NCBI GenBank assembly: GCA_002404015.1 | Contig: DHIW01000104.1 | Span: 128,542-192,541 of the forward strand | DNA length: 64,000 nt | Source: Chloroflexi bacterium UBA4736 | Lineage (GTDB): Bacteria > Chloroflexota > Dormibacteria > Dormibacterales > Dormibacteraceae | Direction of reading: 5' to 3' | Part shown: positions 8,116 to 16,223 of the stretch, in pieces | Position numbering within the stretch: position 1 is the stretch's first letter | How the letters are laid out: each line of letters starts with the position of its first letter | The notes under the pieces: model-generated | What the model was told of the DNA's origin: nothing | The model's input: only the letters and a program-made list of their open reading frames with translations | Databases searched by the model: none | Made by a program: the position numbers and the translations under genes

Positions 8116-9283
8116 TCGCCACGAGGCCCAGCCCGGGCTCCGGCTGGCTGGTGAGGACGCGGTCGAGGCGGAGTCGCAGCCGCTCCACGCCGACCCGCTC
8201 GGGGATCACGACCGCCTCCTCGCGCCCCCCGTTGTGCAGCGACCTGTCCGCCGCCTCCAGTATGGCCACAACAACGAGGCCCTGGTGGCCGTCGGTCACC
8301 GGGGGTCGGCCGGTTCGGACTGAGCTCAGGAAGTCGGCGCACTCCAGGCGGAGCGGCTCCTGCCACTCGATGTAGGGGATCGTGATCGCGCCGTAGCGAT
8401 AGGAGAGCTGGAACTCGCCGAAATTGTCCGTCAGCGGCGTCGTCACGCCCTTGTCGAACACGCGGATCTTCTCGCCAAGGGAGACGTCGTTGTAGACGAC
8501 CATCTTGGCGTCGCCGACCACCGTGATCCGGCGCACCTTGGCCGGGTCCAGCCAGCTCACGTGCATCTGGGCGAGCACTCCGTTCGGGAACGTGAGCGTG
8601 AGGTAGGCGACGTCGTGCACGCCCGGCTGCACGCAGCTGCTGCCCCTCGCGCTGACCGAGACCGGAGCCTCGCCGAGGATGTCGACGAGGATCGAGATGT
8701 CGTGCGGCGCCAGGTCCCAGAGCACGTTGACGAGCGGGTGGAACTGGCCCAGGTTGAGGCGCGCGCCGTCCACATAGTGGACGCGCCCCAGCTCGCCGCT
8801 GCGCACCATCCGGCGCAGCTCGGCCACCGCCGGGTTGTAGAGGAAGGTGTGGCCGACCATCAGCGTCAGGTCGCGTTCGGCCGCCAGGTTCAGCAGGTCC
8901 TGGGCCTCCTCGACGCTGGCCGCCAGGGGCTTCTCGACGAGCACATGCTTGCCGGCGAGGAGCGCCTCGCGGGCGACCGCGTGGTGGGTGTGGATGGGCG
9001 TCGCGACGACGACCGCCTCCACGTCGCTGGCGAGCAATTCCTGGTGGTCCGGTAGGGCGAGGACGCGGTCGTAGCGGGAGCGGACGTAGTCGAGTCGCGA
9101 CGGCCGGCGATCGGCCACCGCGACGAGCTGAGCCTCCGGAAGCTCGGAGAAGTTGCGAATCAGCTGCGGGCCCCAGTAGCCGCAGCCGATGACACCGACC
9201 CGGACAGGCGTTTCGAGCCCGGGGCGAGGGGTGCGCCGGTCGGCCACTCTCCGCTTGGGAACGAGACCTCTGCGGATCGCCAT
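8108..9283 (-). CDS. Gfo/Idh/MocA family oxidoreductase (WlbA/WbpB-like)
   Basis: The NAD-binding Rossmann motif is VGVIGCGYWGPQLIRNF, followed by the family signature LLAGKHVLVEKPLAAS with its EKP triad, then HTFLYNPAV and DLAPHDISILVDIL. Size and motifs match UDP-N-acetyl-D-glucosaminuronate 3-dehydrogenase (WlbA/WbpB), which would feed the aminotransferase and acetyltransferase encoded nearby. I prefer ATG 9283, giving ~391 residues, because a TACGCT -10-like hexamer precedes it by 9 nt. The frame stays open to an ATG at 9397, but those extra 38 residues do not resemble the family N-terminus. The downstream deacetylase gene overlaps its end by 8 bp. Confidence 0.87.
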   Translation of the reverse strand: MAIRRGLVPKRRVADRRTPRPGLETPVRVGVIGCGYWGPQLIRNFSELPEAQLVAVADRRPSRLDYVRSRYDRVLALPDHQELLASDVEAVVVATPIHTHHAVAREALLAGKHVLVEKPLAASVEEAQDLLNLAAERDLTLMVGHTFLYNPAVAELRRMVRSGELGRVHYVDGARLNLGQFHPLVNVLWDLAPHDISILVDILGEAPVSVSARGSSCVQPGVHDVAYLTLTFPNGVLAQMHVSWLDPAKVRRITVVGDAKMVVYNDVSLGEKIRVFDKGVTTPLTDNFGEFQLSYRYGAITIPYIEWQEPLRLECADFLSSVRTGRPPVTDGHQGLVVVAILEAADRSLHNGGREEAVVIPERVGVERLRLRLDRVLTSQPEPGLGLVASA

Positions 9284-9447
9284 CGCCCATTGAGCGTAAG
9301 AAACGCTTGCCGCCGCCACAATGGGTCGCTCGGCGGTCGCAGGGTCAGGAGTGTCCCGTTGCCACTCGGGACACCCGGTGTCTAGAGTGACGTACATAGG
9401 GAGTTCTCAGTGGACTACTGGCCAATTTTCAATCGAGGTGAAAGGTG

Positions 9448-9726
9448 ATGACGCGAAGGCAAATCGTCGCCGGCGTTTCCGGAGCTGCGGTGGGTGTGCT
9501 GCTTTCGCTCCCCGTGTACGCCTATCAGGGCGTTCCGGAAAGCGGGGGGGTCAACGGGGATACCGGCGCCGTCCAGGCAAGCACTGGCACGTCCGTGCTG
9601 CCCAACACGTCGGCGGTCCCGCCGGCCCTCAACGTGACCGGCCTGGTCATCGCGGGCGGAGCGGCAGGCGGCGGCCTGCTCCTGCTGGCTGGGCTCGGCC
9701 TGGCGCGGAGGCGTCGGACCTCCTAG
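9448..9726 (+). CDS. Small secreted protein with LPxTG-like sorting signal
   Basis: The ~92-residue product has a signal peptide (basic start, hydrophobic core, cleavage plausible near VYAYQ), a short Gly/Ser/Thr-rich middle, then LPNTS, a hydrophobic stretch LVIAGGAAGGGLLLLAGLGL and a RRRR tail. That order is a cell-wall sorting signal, with Ser in place of the usual Gly after Thr. A sortase gene lies immediately downstream in convergent orientation, so it is a likely substrate. A Shine-Dalgarno-like AGGTGAAAGG precedes the start; GTG 9445 directly abuts ATG 9448 and could also be used. The mature protein would be only about 40 residues, so it may be a surface tether or pilin-like subunit; function unknown. 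Confidence 0.65.
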   Translation: MTRRQIVAGVSGAAVGVLLSLPVYAYQGVPESGGVNGDTGAVQASTGTSVLPNTSAVPPALNVTGLVIAGGAAGGGLLLLAGLGLARRRRTS

Positions 9727-9740
9727 CTTCGAACTAAGCC

Positions 9741-9789
9741 GCGGGGCTGGGGCGGGCTGCGGTGTCCCGGCCCCGGCCCCGCTTTTTTT
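9741..9789 (+). terminator. Rho-independent terminator
   Basis: A very GC-rich inverted repeat (GCGGGGCTGGGGCGGG against CCCGGCCCCGGCCCCGC) is followed by seven T residues. It ends the transcript of the small surface protein and separates it from the convergent sortase gene. Confidence 0.88.
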
Positions 9790-9805
9790 GTCCAGTGCGC
9801 GGTGC

Positions 9806-10381
9806 TTACGCGCCCTCCGGCCTCGCCACCACCACGATGCGCGGGTCCAACGGGTTGTAGGTCGTGCACGTCAGGAGGACGAGCTCCTCATGGTTCGCCG
9901 GCTGCAGGACGGACGCGTCGTTGCTCGGCCAGCGGGCGAAGTACTGGGTGATGACGTACTTCATCTCGGGCCCGCCGGTGCGCTCGATCAGGATCTCCTG
10001 GCCGGGGTGCGCCCTGAACAGGGGCCCGAACATGCCGTCGCGAGCGTGGGCGTACACGAGCGAACGGCCGCCCTCCCCGGGCGACTTGAGACTGGGGTAC
10101 AGCGCAGCCTTGTTGAGGGGAACGTTGAGGCCGTCGCCAACCACCAGCGGGAGGTCGATCTGCAGCTCCGGGACCTTGATGCGGAGCTCGACCGGGCCCG
10201 GCGCGGCGCCCGGCGGCGGGCTGGCGAAAACCCCGCTCGTGATGATGGGCGCCGGCAGCAGCGACCGGGCCGTGGCGGCGGGGTCCGGCGCCCGGGGCGG
10301 CTCGATTGCCACCCACGCGGTCATCTCGAGTATCAGGATCCCGGCGGCGAACGCGGCGGCCGGCCAGAGGCGCCTCACCAT
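9806..10381 (-). CDS. Sortase (class D/E-like)
   Basis: This 191-residue transpeptidase has an N-terminal membrane anchor (AAAFAAGILILEMTAWVA) followed by a sortase domain. The catalytic His lies in VYAHARDGMFGPL (about residue 112), the Cys in LVLLTCTTYNPLDPR (about residue 172), and the Arg in the same block. It should sit outside the membrane and attach proteins bearing an LPxTG-type signal to the cell wall. The obvious candidate substrate is the small LPNTS protein at 9448-9726, tail to tail with it. It starts 7 bp inside the DUF4012 gene, so the two form an operon. The linker between anchor and domain is Pro-rich, as in class E enzymes; class assignment is tentative. Confidence 0.9.
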   Translation of the reverse strand: MVRRLWPAAAFAAGILILEMTAWVAIEPPRAPDPAATARSLLPAPIITSGVFASPPPGAAPGPVELRIKVPELQIDLPLVVGDGLNVPLNKAALYPSLKSPGEGGRSLVYAHARDGMFGPLFRAHPGQEILIERTGGPEMKYVITQYFARWPSNDASVLQPANHEELVLLTCTTYNPLDPRIVVVARPEGA

Positions 10382-12156
10382 CGGTAGCTGAGCACCTGGT
10401 CGCGCTCCAGCCCGGTCGTCCTGCGGTCGCTGCCCCCCGGGTAGCTCACGGATATGGTCGCTGGCAGATCCAGCACCCCGGCCTGCTTCTGCAGGTACAG
10501 CGTGTACTGCCGGGATTCCTGGAGCGGGACCTCATACGCCAGCCGGATCACCGCCTGGTGACCACGCGGAACCGAGAAGAAGCCCCCGACCACCTGCTTG
10601 CCGTGCTCCAGGTAGATTCGGTCGGGTGCGGTCGCTACCGGCTGCCCGTCGAGCAGGATCTGGAAGCTTGCCACCGAGGCCTGCTCCGGCAGGTAGAAGC
10701 GCACATAGTCCCGGTAGGAGCCGTCGCCGGGGTTGAGCAGGCGGTCGGCCGCGTCCACGGCGGCCGGCATCTGGTACGTGACCTGCAGCTCGTGCCGGCT
10801 GAGCCCGCCGGCGTACACCTCGGTCTTGAGGTCGAGTGTCTTGTGTACGAACCAGTCCCCCTTGGTGCCGCCGACGTTGGCGTCGATCAGCATCAGGTAG
10901 TCGTCGCTCGCCGCTGTGAGCGTGGAGCCGTCGTACCGGGCGGCGACCAGGGCCTGCTGGGCGCCGGCGTCATGCATGTAGATCTGCACATGCCGGTTGA
11001 TCGCCTGCTGCTGGATGACGCTCAGCAGCGCCGGCCAGGAGCTCACCGGCTGAGCCAGCACCTGCTTCAGGACCTCCTGGGCGACCGCCGGCAGGGCCTG
11101 CTTGCCCACCGTGGTGTCGATACGGGCGTTGACGATGTTGTTGAGCTTGGCGAAGAAGTCATCTGAAGTGAACGTCCCGTAACCGGGCACGTCCACCGGC
11201 CCTGTCACCTTGAGCAGCGCTGCCACTGCGTAGGGATCCACCGAGAGCGTGCCCTGAAGGTCCGAGGGCACCGCCGACTTGTACATGGCCTCGGTCAGCC
11301 GGGCCGTGGTCGGAAAATCGGGATCCCAGCCGGCGTCGCCGAGCTCCAGCGAGTTCTTGTAGAACTCCAGGTAGCGGTCGAGCGGCGAGGGCACGGGGAG
11401 CCGCTCCTTGAACAGCGGGTTCAGGGCGTCGTAGTCGTGCAGGTCGAGCTGGGTCGGCGACCCCTGGTCGAACGTCACGGTTCCGGCGGAACCGATCAGG
11501 CCGCCTGAGGGCCTGATCTCAGAGGGGTTCTCCAGCAGCACCAGGTACGTCATTGGCTGCTGGGCGCCGAGCGCCGACGGCAGAAAGCGGGCGGCGACCG
11601 ACGAGGCGGCCGCCTGCGCCTCCGCTGGGCGGAGCTGCGCGGCTGCGATATGGAGCCGCGACTTCAGCGGCGCCACCAGGGCGAGCTTCTGGTCCTCGTC
11701 CAGCCGGCGCAGGGCGGGGCCCAGGCGGGACTCCGCGTCGGCCAACGGGACCTGGGTCTCGGCCAGCAGGCTCAGCAGGCGCCGGCCGGGAGGCTTCTGG
11801 TCCTTCGCCTCGCCAAGATAGGCGGTGCCGACCTTGACGAAGTCCGCGAAGGCGCCGCCCGCGGCGACTGCCGCGTCGCAGAGGTCCAGGGCCGCTCGCG
11901 CCTGATCGCCCAGGACTGGCAGGCGGCCGGCCAGGCCCAGCCCGGGGTCGTTGTCAAGGCGGGTGCAGCCCGCCACGATTAGGGGCTGGGCGCGGGCCTG
12001 GAGGCGGGCGGAGGCCGCCACGCGGCCTGGCGTCCATTGCTCGGGGCTCGTCCCGAGGTTGTCGCGAGCCTCGCCGAGGAGCGCGGTTCCCTGCTGGACG
12101 TCGCGGACCGCGATCCCGAGATCGACACCCTCCGCGACCAGGATGGCTGCCGGCAA
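10375..12156 (-). CDS. DUF4012 domain-containing membrane-anchored protein
   Basis: The protein carries the DUF4012 signature (LLENPSEIRPSGGLIGS, then the DPDFPTTARL region and KLNNIVNARI). This family is found in Gram-positives, often beside polysaccharide or sortase genes; its biochemical role is unknown. The first canonical start is TTG 12156, but the same frame remains open to a TAG at 12262-12264 and encodes a perfect membrane anchor there (KRVRWLTFALAGLLPAAI). No ATG, GTG or TTG lies in that extension. The real start may therefore be non-canonical: a TAGCTT -10-like hexamer stands 6 nt before an in-frame ACG at 12252. Sequence error is the other explanation. It is cotranscribed with the sortase gene. 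Confidence 0.85.
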   Translation of the reverse strand: MPAAILVAEGVDLGIAVRDVQQGTALLGEARDNLGTSPEQWTPGRVAASARLQARAQPLIVAGCTRLDNDPGLGLAGRLPVLGDQARAALDLCDAAVAAGGAFADFVKVGTAYLGEAKDQKPPGRRLLSLLAETQVPLADAESRLGPALRRLDEDQKLALVAPLKSRLHIAAAQLRPAEAQAAASSVAARFLPSALGAQQPMTYLVLLENPSEIRPSGGLIGSAGTVTFDQGSPTQLDLHDYDALNPLFKERLPVPSPLDRYLEFYKNSLELGDAGWDPDFPTTARLTEAMYKSAVPSDLQGTLSVDPYAVAALLKVTGPVDVPGYGTFTSDDFFAKLNNIVNARIDTTVGKQALPAVAQEVLKQVLAQPVSSWPALLSVIQQQAINRHVQIYMHDAGAQQALVAARYDGSTLTAASDDYLMLIDANVGGTKGDWFVHKTLDLKTEVYAGGLSRHELQVTYQMPAAVDAADRLLNPGDGSYRDYVRFYLPEQASVASFQILLDGQPVATAPDRIYLEHGKQVVGGFFSVPRGHQAVIRLAYEVPLQESRQYTLYLQKQAGVLDLPATISVSYPGGSDRRTTGLERDQVLSYRW

Positions 12157-12429
12157 CAGCCCGGCGAGCGCGAACGTGAGCCAGCGGACCCGCTTGCGGG
12201 CCGTGACGGTGGCGGGTTGGCGGATGCCCCTTCGGGGCAGCGTGAGGGCCGTGAATCGAAGCTAGCACGGGCTGGGAGCCCCACCAACGGGACATGTTTC
12301 CCGACCTCGGCGACCGAAGACCCAGCCCGGACCGGGACATCTCCCTAGACCTGGGAGCAAAATTGACAGAGCAAATGTAGCGCTTACCCGGCGTAGCCGT
12401 CCAGCATTCGAGAGCGCGAGGGTGTCAGG

Positions 12430-12807
12430 TCAACCCACACTCTCCAGGGTGGCTTCCGCCTCCGCTTTCAGGCGGCGCATCTCAGTAACGCTGATGGGCG
12501 CCACCTCCGTCCACTTGAGGAGGACCTCCAGGAGCCGCCGCCAGCGCCGCGCCTGCATCTGCGCGGCGGCCCGCCACACGGCCCGAGCGGTGGCGGCGCC
12601 GACCAGCCAGCCAGCCACGCAGCAGCAGAAAGCCCCGACCAGCAGGTCGAGCCAGCCCATCCATTGGCGGGGCGCCAGCGCGGCCAGGTTGGCGAGGCCG
12701 AGCAGGAGGTTGAGCGCGGCCAACGCGGGCAAGATCAGCCAGTAGAAGGCCCGTACGCGGGAGCTGCTCTCAAGGCTTCCGCGACTGTGCCCGTTGTTTC
12801 GCTGCAT
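12430..12807 (-). CDS. Small two-helix membrane protein, unknown function
   Basis: The 125-residue product has a hydrophilic N-terminus and two membrane segments (FYWLILPALAALNLLLGLA and WLDLLVGAFCCCVAGWLVGA), then an amphipathic basic tail rich in Arg, Lys and Glu. The start is the ATG at 12807; the open frame extends to 13203 but that part is antisense to the kinase gene. It is divergent from the histidine kinase gene (12968), so a shared regulatory region lies in 12808-12967. A membrane partner or target of the soluble kinase is possible, but nothing in the sequence proves it. Confidence 0.6.
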   Translation of the reverse strand: MQRNNGHSRGSLESSSRVRAFYWLILPALAALNLLLGLANLAALAPRQWMGWLDLLVGAFCCCVAGWLVGAATARAVWRAAAQMQARRWRRLLEVLLKWTEVAPISVTEMRRLKAEAEATLESVG

Positions 12808-12967
12808 CCGCTCAGGCGAGCATGTCACCTGGCGTCGCGCGGCCGGCAGGGTCATTCGCACCAGTTGTCTGACCGCTGATGCCCAGCCCCGTCTGGGCCG
12901 GGGGGTGCTAGGCTCGTATTCGCCAGCAGCCTTGTCTGGACGGCGGAAGGGTAGGGGGACAACAGAG

Positions 12968-13669
12968 ATGGAGCAACTGGCGGATCCAGGGGGCAGCGTC
13001 GATCCATCGGCCGTCGTTCTGCAGGTTGTGCAGACATCGTCCAGCGATGCCGACGTCAAGCGCTGGCTCGCCCGCGAGCTGCACGACAGTGTCGTCCAGT
13101 CATTGAGCCTGATGGTGCTCGAGATGGACCAGTTCAAGCTGCGCCGGCCCCGGCGCGCGCGCGATGCCAGGCAGGTCGAGCGCCTCGAGGCGCTGGCTCG
13201 CAACGCCCTGAGCAGCCTTCGAGAGACGATTCACGAGCTGCGCGGCGACCAGGCCGGAGAGGCTGAGCTGGTGCCCTGTGTCAGCCTGGCCCTCGAGCGC
13301 CTGGAGCGTGACATCGGCATCCGGGCGACCCTCTCGGTGGCTCCCTCCTGGCCCCCGAGCTTCTCCTGGCTGGTGACCCGCAACCTGGCTCGGGTGATCG
13401 ACGAGGCGCTTAGCAATGTTCGTTCGCACAGCGCCGCCAAGCAGGTCACGGTCTCCATGCGGACCGCCGGCGAAAGCGCGCTGGTCTCCGTCCAGGACGA
13501 TGGCCGTGGGTTCGACCCCGACGGCGCCGGGTCCGGCCTGCGCATCGGGGGCCTGGGCCTTATCGGCATGCGGGAGCGTGCGCTCCTGATCGGGGGATCG
13601 CTGCGGCTCGACAGCGCGCCAGGCCAGGGCACCAAGCTCTCGCTGGCCTTTCCCATCAGGGGTGTGTGA
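12968..13669 (+). CDS. Soluble NarL-type sensor histidine kinase (HisKA_3)
   Basis: The H-box WLARELHDSVVQSLSL holds the phospho-accepting His, and the ATPase domain follows with DEALSNVRSHS (N box), VQDDGRGFDPDG (G1) and GLGLIGMRERALLIGG (G2). At ~233 residues it is short: no membrane segment and only ~25 residues before the H-box, so the signal must be sensed in the cytoplasm or through a partner such as the divergent membrane protein. The start is the ATG at 12968, preceded by a GGGGGA stretch. Its stop overlaps the response regulator start (TGATG), a classic kinase-regulator pair. Confidence 0.88.
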   Translation: MEQLADPGGSVDPSAVVLQVVQTSSSDADVKRWLARELHDSVVQSLSLMVLEMDQFKLRRPRRARDARQVERLEALARNALSSLRETIHELRGDQAGEAELVPCVSLALERLERDIGIRATLSVAPSWPPSFSWLVTRNLARVIDEALSNVRSHSAAKQVTVSMRTAGESALVSVQDDGRGFDPDGAGSGLRIGGLGLIGMRERALLIGGSLRLDSAPGQGTKLSLAFPIRGV

Positions 13670-14307
13670 TGACGATGCCCCGGGTCCTGATCGTCGACGA
13701 TCAGCTGCTCTTCCGCTCGGGCCTGGCCGGCCTGCTGCAGGCGGATGGCAGGGTAGAGCTGGTGGGCCAGGCCGCGAACGGCCGCGAGGCGGTCGAGGCG
13801 GTCGCGCTATTGAAGCCGGACGTCGTGCTGATGGACGTGAAAATGCCCGACCTGGACGGCGTTGAGGCGACGCGACAGATCACCTCGGGGCACCCGGGCG
13901 TCAAGGTCCTGGTCGTCAGCGGCTTTGGGGCCGACAGCTTTGTGATCGACGCCCTGAAGGCGGGCGCCAGCGGCTACCTGCTCAAGGACAGCGGAATCGA
14001 GTCGATCGTGTCCAGCATCGTGGCGGTGGCCTCGGGTGAGAGCGTGATGACGCAGACGGTCGCCAACCGCGTGCTGGAGATGCTGACCCTGATGCCGCGG
14101 CAGTTCTATGACGGCCTCACCGAGCGCGAGGTCGAGATTCTGCGCCTGCTGGCCGACGGTCTGGCCAACAAGCAGATCGCCTACCGCCTGCGGGTGAGCG
14201 ACAAGACCGTCCGCAACCACATCAGCAACGTGTACCGCAAGCTGGGCATCTCCGACCGCACCCAGGCGGTGCTGTACGCGGTGAGGAAGGGCCTGGTCGA
14301 AGCCTGA
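13669..14307 (+). CDS. NarL/FixJ family response regulator
   Basis: The receiver domain (residues ~5-120) has the acidic pair in VLIVDDQ, the phospho-Asp in VVLMDVKMPDLDG, and the conserved Lys in GYLLKDSG. A LuxR-type helix-turn-helix follows (LTEREVEILRLLADGLANKQIA, then SDKTVRNHISNVYRKLG). It should bind DNA after phosphorylation by the kinase encoded just upstream. Start is ATG 13669, overlapping the kinase stop by one base; GTG 13666 is equally possible. No target operator is evident. Confidence 0.92.
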   Translation: MTMPRVLIVDDQLLFRSGLAGLLQADGRVELVGQAANGREAVEAVALLKPDVVLMDVKMPDLDGVEATRQITSGHPGVKVLVVSGFGADSFVIDALKAGASGYLLKDSGIESIVSSIVAVASGESVMTQTVANRVLEMLTLMPRQFYDGLTEREVEILRLLADGLANKQIAYRLRVSDKTVRNHISNVYRKLGISDRTQAVLYAVRKGLVEA

Positions 14308-14438
14308 GCGCGGCCGCCGGGGTCACGGTCTGGCTCAGTCCGACTGGGACATTGTTCCCAGCGACAGGTGCTGGGACCGCGGCTATCGTGGGAGCTGGAG
14401 CGGGTCGCAGCTCGACCCCCCTCCAGGAGATGATCGCC

Positions 14439-14588
14439 GTGACCCTGGTCAAGCTGCTCGCCCTGGTCGGCCTGCTGGGAGCGCTCGCCGGCGCGAGCGG
14501 CCTTGTGCTGCCTCGTGTCCTGGCGTCCCTGCCCGCGGCCGCGCTGCTTGCGATCGTCGATTCAGGGGCCGCCGGCTCAGCTCACTGA
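14439..14588 (+). CDS. Possible small hydrophobic membrane protein
   Basis: A 49-residue product with a nearly continuous hydrophobic core (VKLLALVGLLGALAGASGL, then LASLPAAALLAIV) would start at GTG 14439, which has AGGAG 9 nt upstream. ATG 14430 is in frame but too close to that ribosome site. The product looks like a one- or two-helix membrane peptide. It follows the response regulator by about 130 bp on the same strand. No family is recognised. Confidence 0.35.
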   Translation: MTLVKLLALVGLLGALAGASGLVLPRVLASLPAAALLAIVDSGAAGSAH

Positions 14589-14705
14589 GGCCGGCTGGGC
14601 TCCCCGCAGGACGCGGCCTCCAGCGCAGGTTTTCGCGCCCGTAGCCGTCAAATCCTTCACCTCCTCCGCTGAATCAAAGGGACTCGGCCCGGGGGACCTT
14701 TCCGC

Positions 14706-16223
14706 ATGGCTATATCCACACGCACGGTCGCTGCTCGCCTATCGGCACTCGGTGTGGCCGCGCTGATCGCCATCGCCCTGACGGGGAGCGGTCCCCTGAA
14801 GCCGGCGGCTGCGAACGCCGCCGGGCCCGCCTTCGCCGTCGGCATGTACAACACCGGGACGCCCTGGTCGTTCACGTCGGTGTCGAGCCTCGAAGCCCAG
14901 ATGAATTTCCACATGCAGATCATTCACTGGTACCAGGCCTGGGGCGCCACCCCCGTGAACGCCCGCGACTTCGACCCCTCGTTCCTGACCGCGACGGTCG
15001 CCCACGGCTCGACGCCCTTCATCAGCTGGGAACCGTGGGACATCACCCTGGCGACCAACCAGCAGACCTTCCCGTTGCGGGCGATCGCGAGCGGGCAGTT
15101 CGATTCCTACATCGACACCTGGGCCAACGGCCTTCACAACTACGGCCAGCCGGTGCTGCTGAGCTTCGCTCATGAGATGCAGGGCGACTGGTACCCGTGG
15201 GGCTACGGTGTCAACGGCAACACTGCCGCTGACTACATCAGCGCCTACCGCCATGTTCACGACCGCTTCACGGCCGCCGGAGCCACCAACGTCCGGTGGG
15301 TCTGGACCGTCGACGCCGACGACGCTGGCAGCTCGCGCCCGCCGGCGACCACCTTCTATCCCGGCGACGCCTACACCGATTGGCTCGGGGTCGACGCCTA
15401 CAACTGGGGAACGTCTCAGTCCTGGAGCTCGTGGCGATCACTGGCCGACGTCCTCAGCAACACCTACCAGGAGTTCACTCAGCTGAACGCCACCAAGCCG
15501 ATCGTGCTCTCGGAGTGGGGTTCCACCGAGGCCGGCGGGAGCAAGCCGGCCTGGATCCTGGCCGCCGCGAACGACCTTCAGCAGTACTTTCCCCGGGTCC
15601 AGGCCGTGATCTGGTTCAACGAGCACGGGTCGCGGTGGGCCATCGACAGCTCGCCCCAGTCCGTGGCCGCTGCCGGCCAGGCCTTCCGGCAGCTGGCGAA
15701 CCCCGGCTGCATCGGCAGCGGTTCGGTGGCCACCCAGACCAACACCAGCGGCAGCGGTGGCCTGATCGTACGTATGGGCACGCTCACCTGCCTGCTCATC
15801 GTCCCGCCGACCCTGGGGGCCGCGGTCGTCGCCGCTCCGGCCGCCTCGAGTCCGGCCGCCGCGCCGGCCGTCCCGGCCTCGATCCCGCCGGCGCCCGCCG
15901 TCGTCGTGCCGGCGGCCATCCCCCCGGCACCCGCCGCCGTCGTGCCCGCCGCAATCCCAGCGGCTGCCGCAGCCGTCGTGCCGGCCGTCTCCCCGCCCGA
16001 GCCGGCGCCGTTCGTCGTGTCGCCCGTGGGGCCGGCCCTGTTCGACGGCGCGCCGTTCAGCGGTGCCTCGGCCTCGGTGGCGACGCCGGCCCGGCCGCGG
16101 GCCGAGTCTTGGCTGGGGAGGGTCCTGAGAAACGGCCTGGGCGTGCTGCGCGGAGCCTTCGGCCGGCCGGCTCCCCGGCCTACGGTCGCCGGTCCGGACG
16201 GCGACCGCCTGACGATCCTCTAG
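14706..16223 (+). CDS. Secreted GH26-like glycoside hydrolase
   Basis: The 505-residue protein begins with a signal peptide (LSALGVAALIAIALTGSG) and a (beta/alpha)8 domain of about 310 residues. LSFAHEMQGDWYPWG carries the likely acid/base Glu and KPIVLSEWGSTEA the likely nucleophile Glu, matching clan GH-A family 26 (beta-mannanase and related endo-glycanases). FISWEPWD and VIWFNEHG are further substrate-site motifs. After a hydrophobic linker the C-terminal ~130 residues are Ala/Pro/Val-rich, with three copies of a 12-residue unit like PAAVVPAAIPAA, probably an extended wall-spanning stalk. It should act outside the cell. Its TAG stop overlaps that of the convergent cupin gene. Confidence 0.8.
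   Translation: MAISTRTVAARLSALGVAALIAIALTGSGPLKPAAANAAGPAFAVGMYNTGTPWSFTSVSSLEAQMNFHMQIIHWYQAWGATPVNARDFDPSFLTATVAHGSTPFISWEPWDITLATNQQTFPLRAIASGQFDSYIDTWANGLHNYGQPVLLSFAHEMQGDWYPWGYGVNGNTAADYISAYRHVHDRFTAAGATNVRWVWTVDADDAGSSRPPATTFYPGDAYTDWLGVDAYNWGTSQSWSSWRSLADVLSNTYQEFTQLNATKPIVLSEWGSTEAGGSKPAWILAAANDLQQYFPRVQAVIWFNEHGSRWAIDSSPQSVAAAGQAFRQLANPGCIGSGSVATQTNTSGSGGLIVRMGTLTCLLIVPPTLGAAVVAAPAASSPAAAPAVPASIPPAPAVVVPAAIPPAPAAVVPAAIPAAAAAVVPAVSPPEPAPFVVSPVGPALFDGAPFSGASASVATPARPRAESWLGRVLRNGLGVLRGAFGRPAPRPTVAGPDGDRLTIL

Noticed and set aside
12361..12390. TTGACA at 12363 as a promoter
   Set aside because: No -10 at 16-19 bp on the plus strand, and the next plus-strand gene is ~600 bp away across an opposing gene.
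14590..14706. Possible c-di-AMP (ydaO-type) riboswitch before the GH26-like gene
   Set aside because: CCGCTGAATC and CCCGGGGGACC resemble one half of the motif, but the second half and the pseudo-symmetric core are missing and the leader is too short. A covariance search with the ydaO model would decide.
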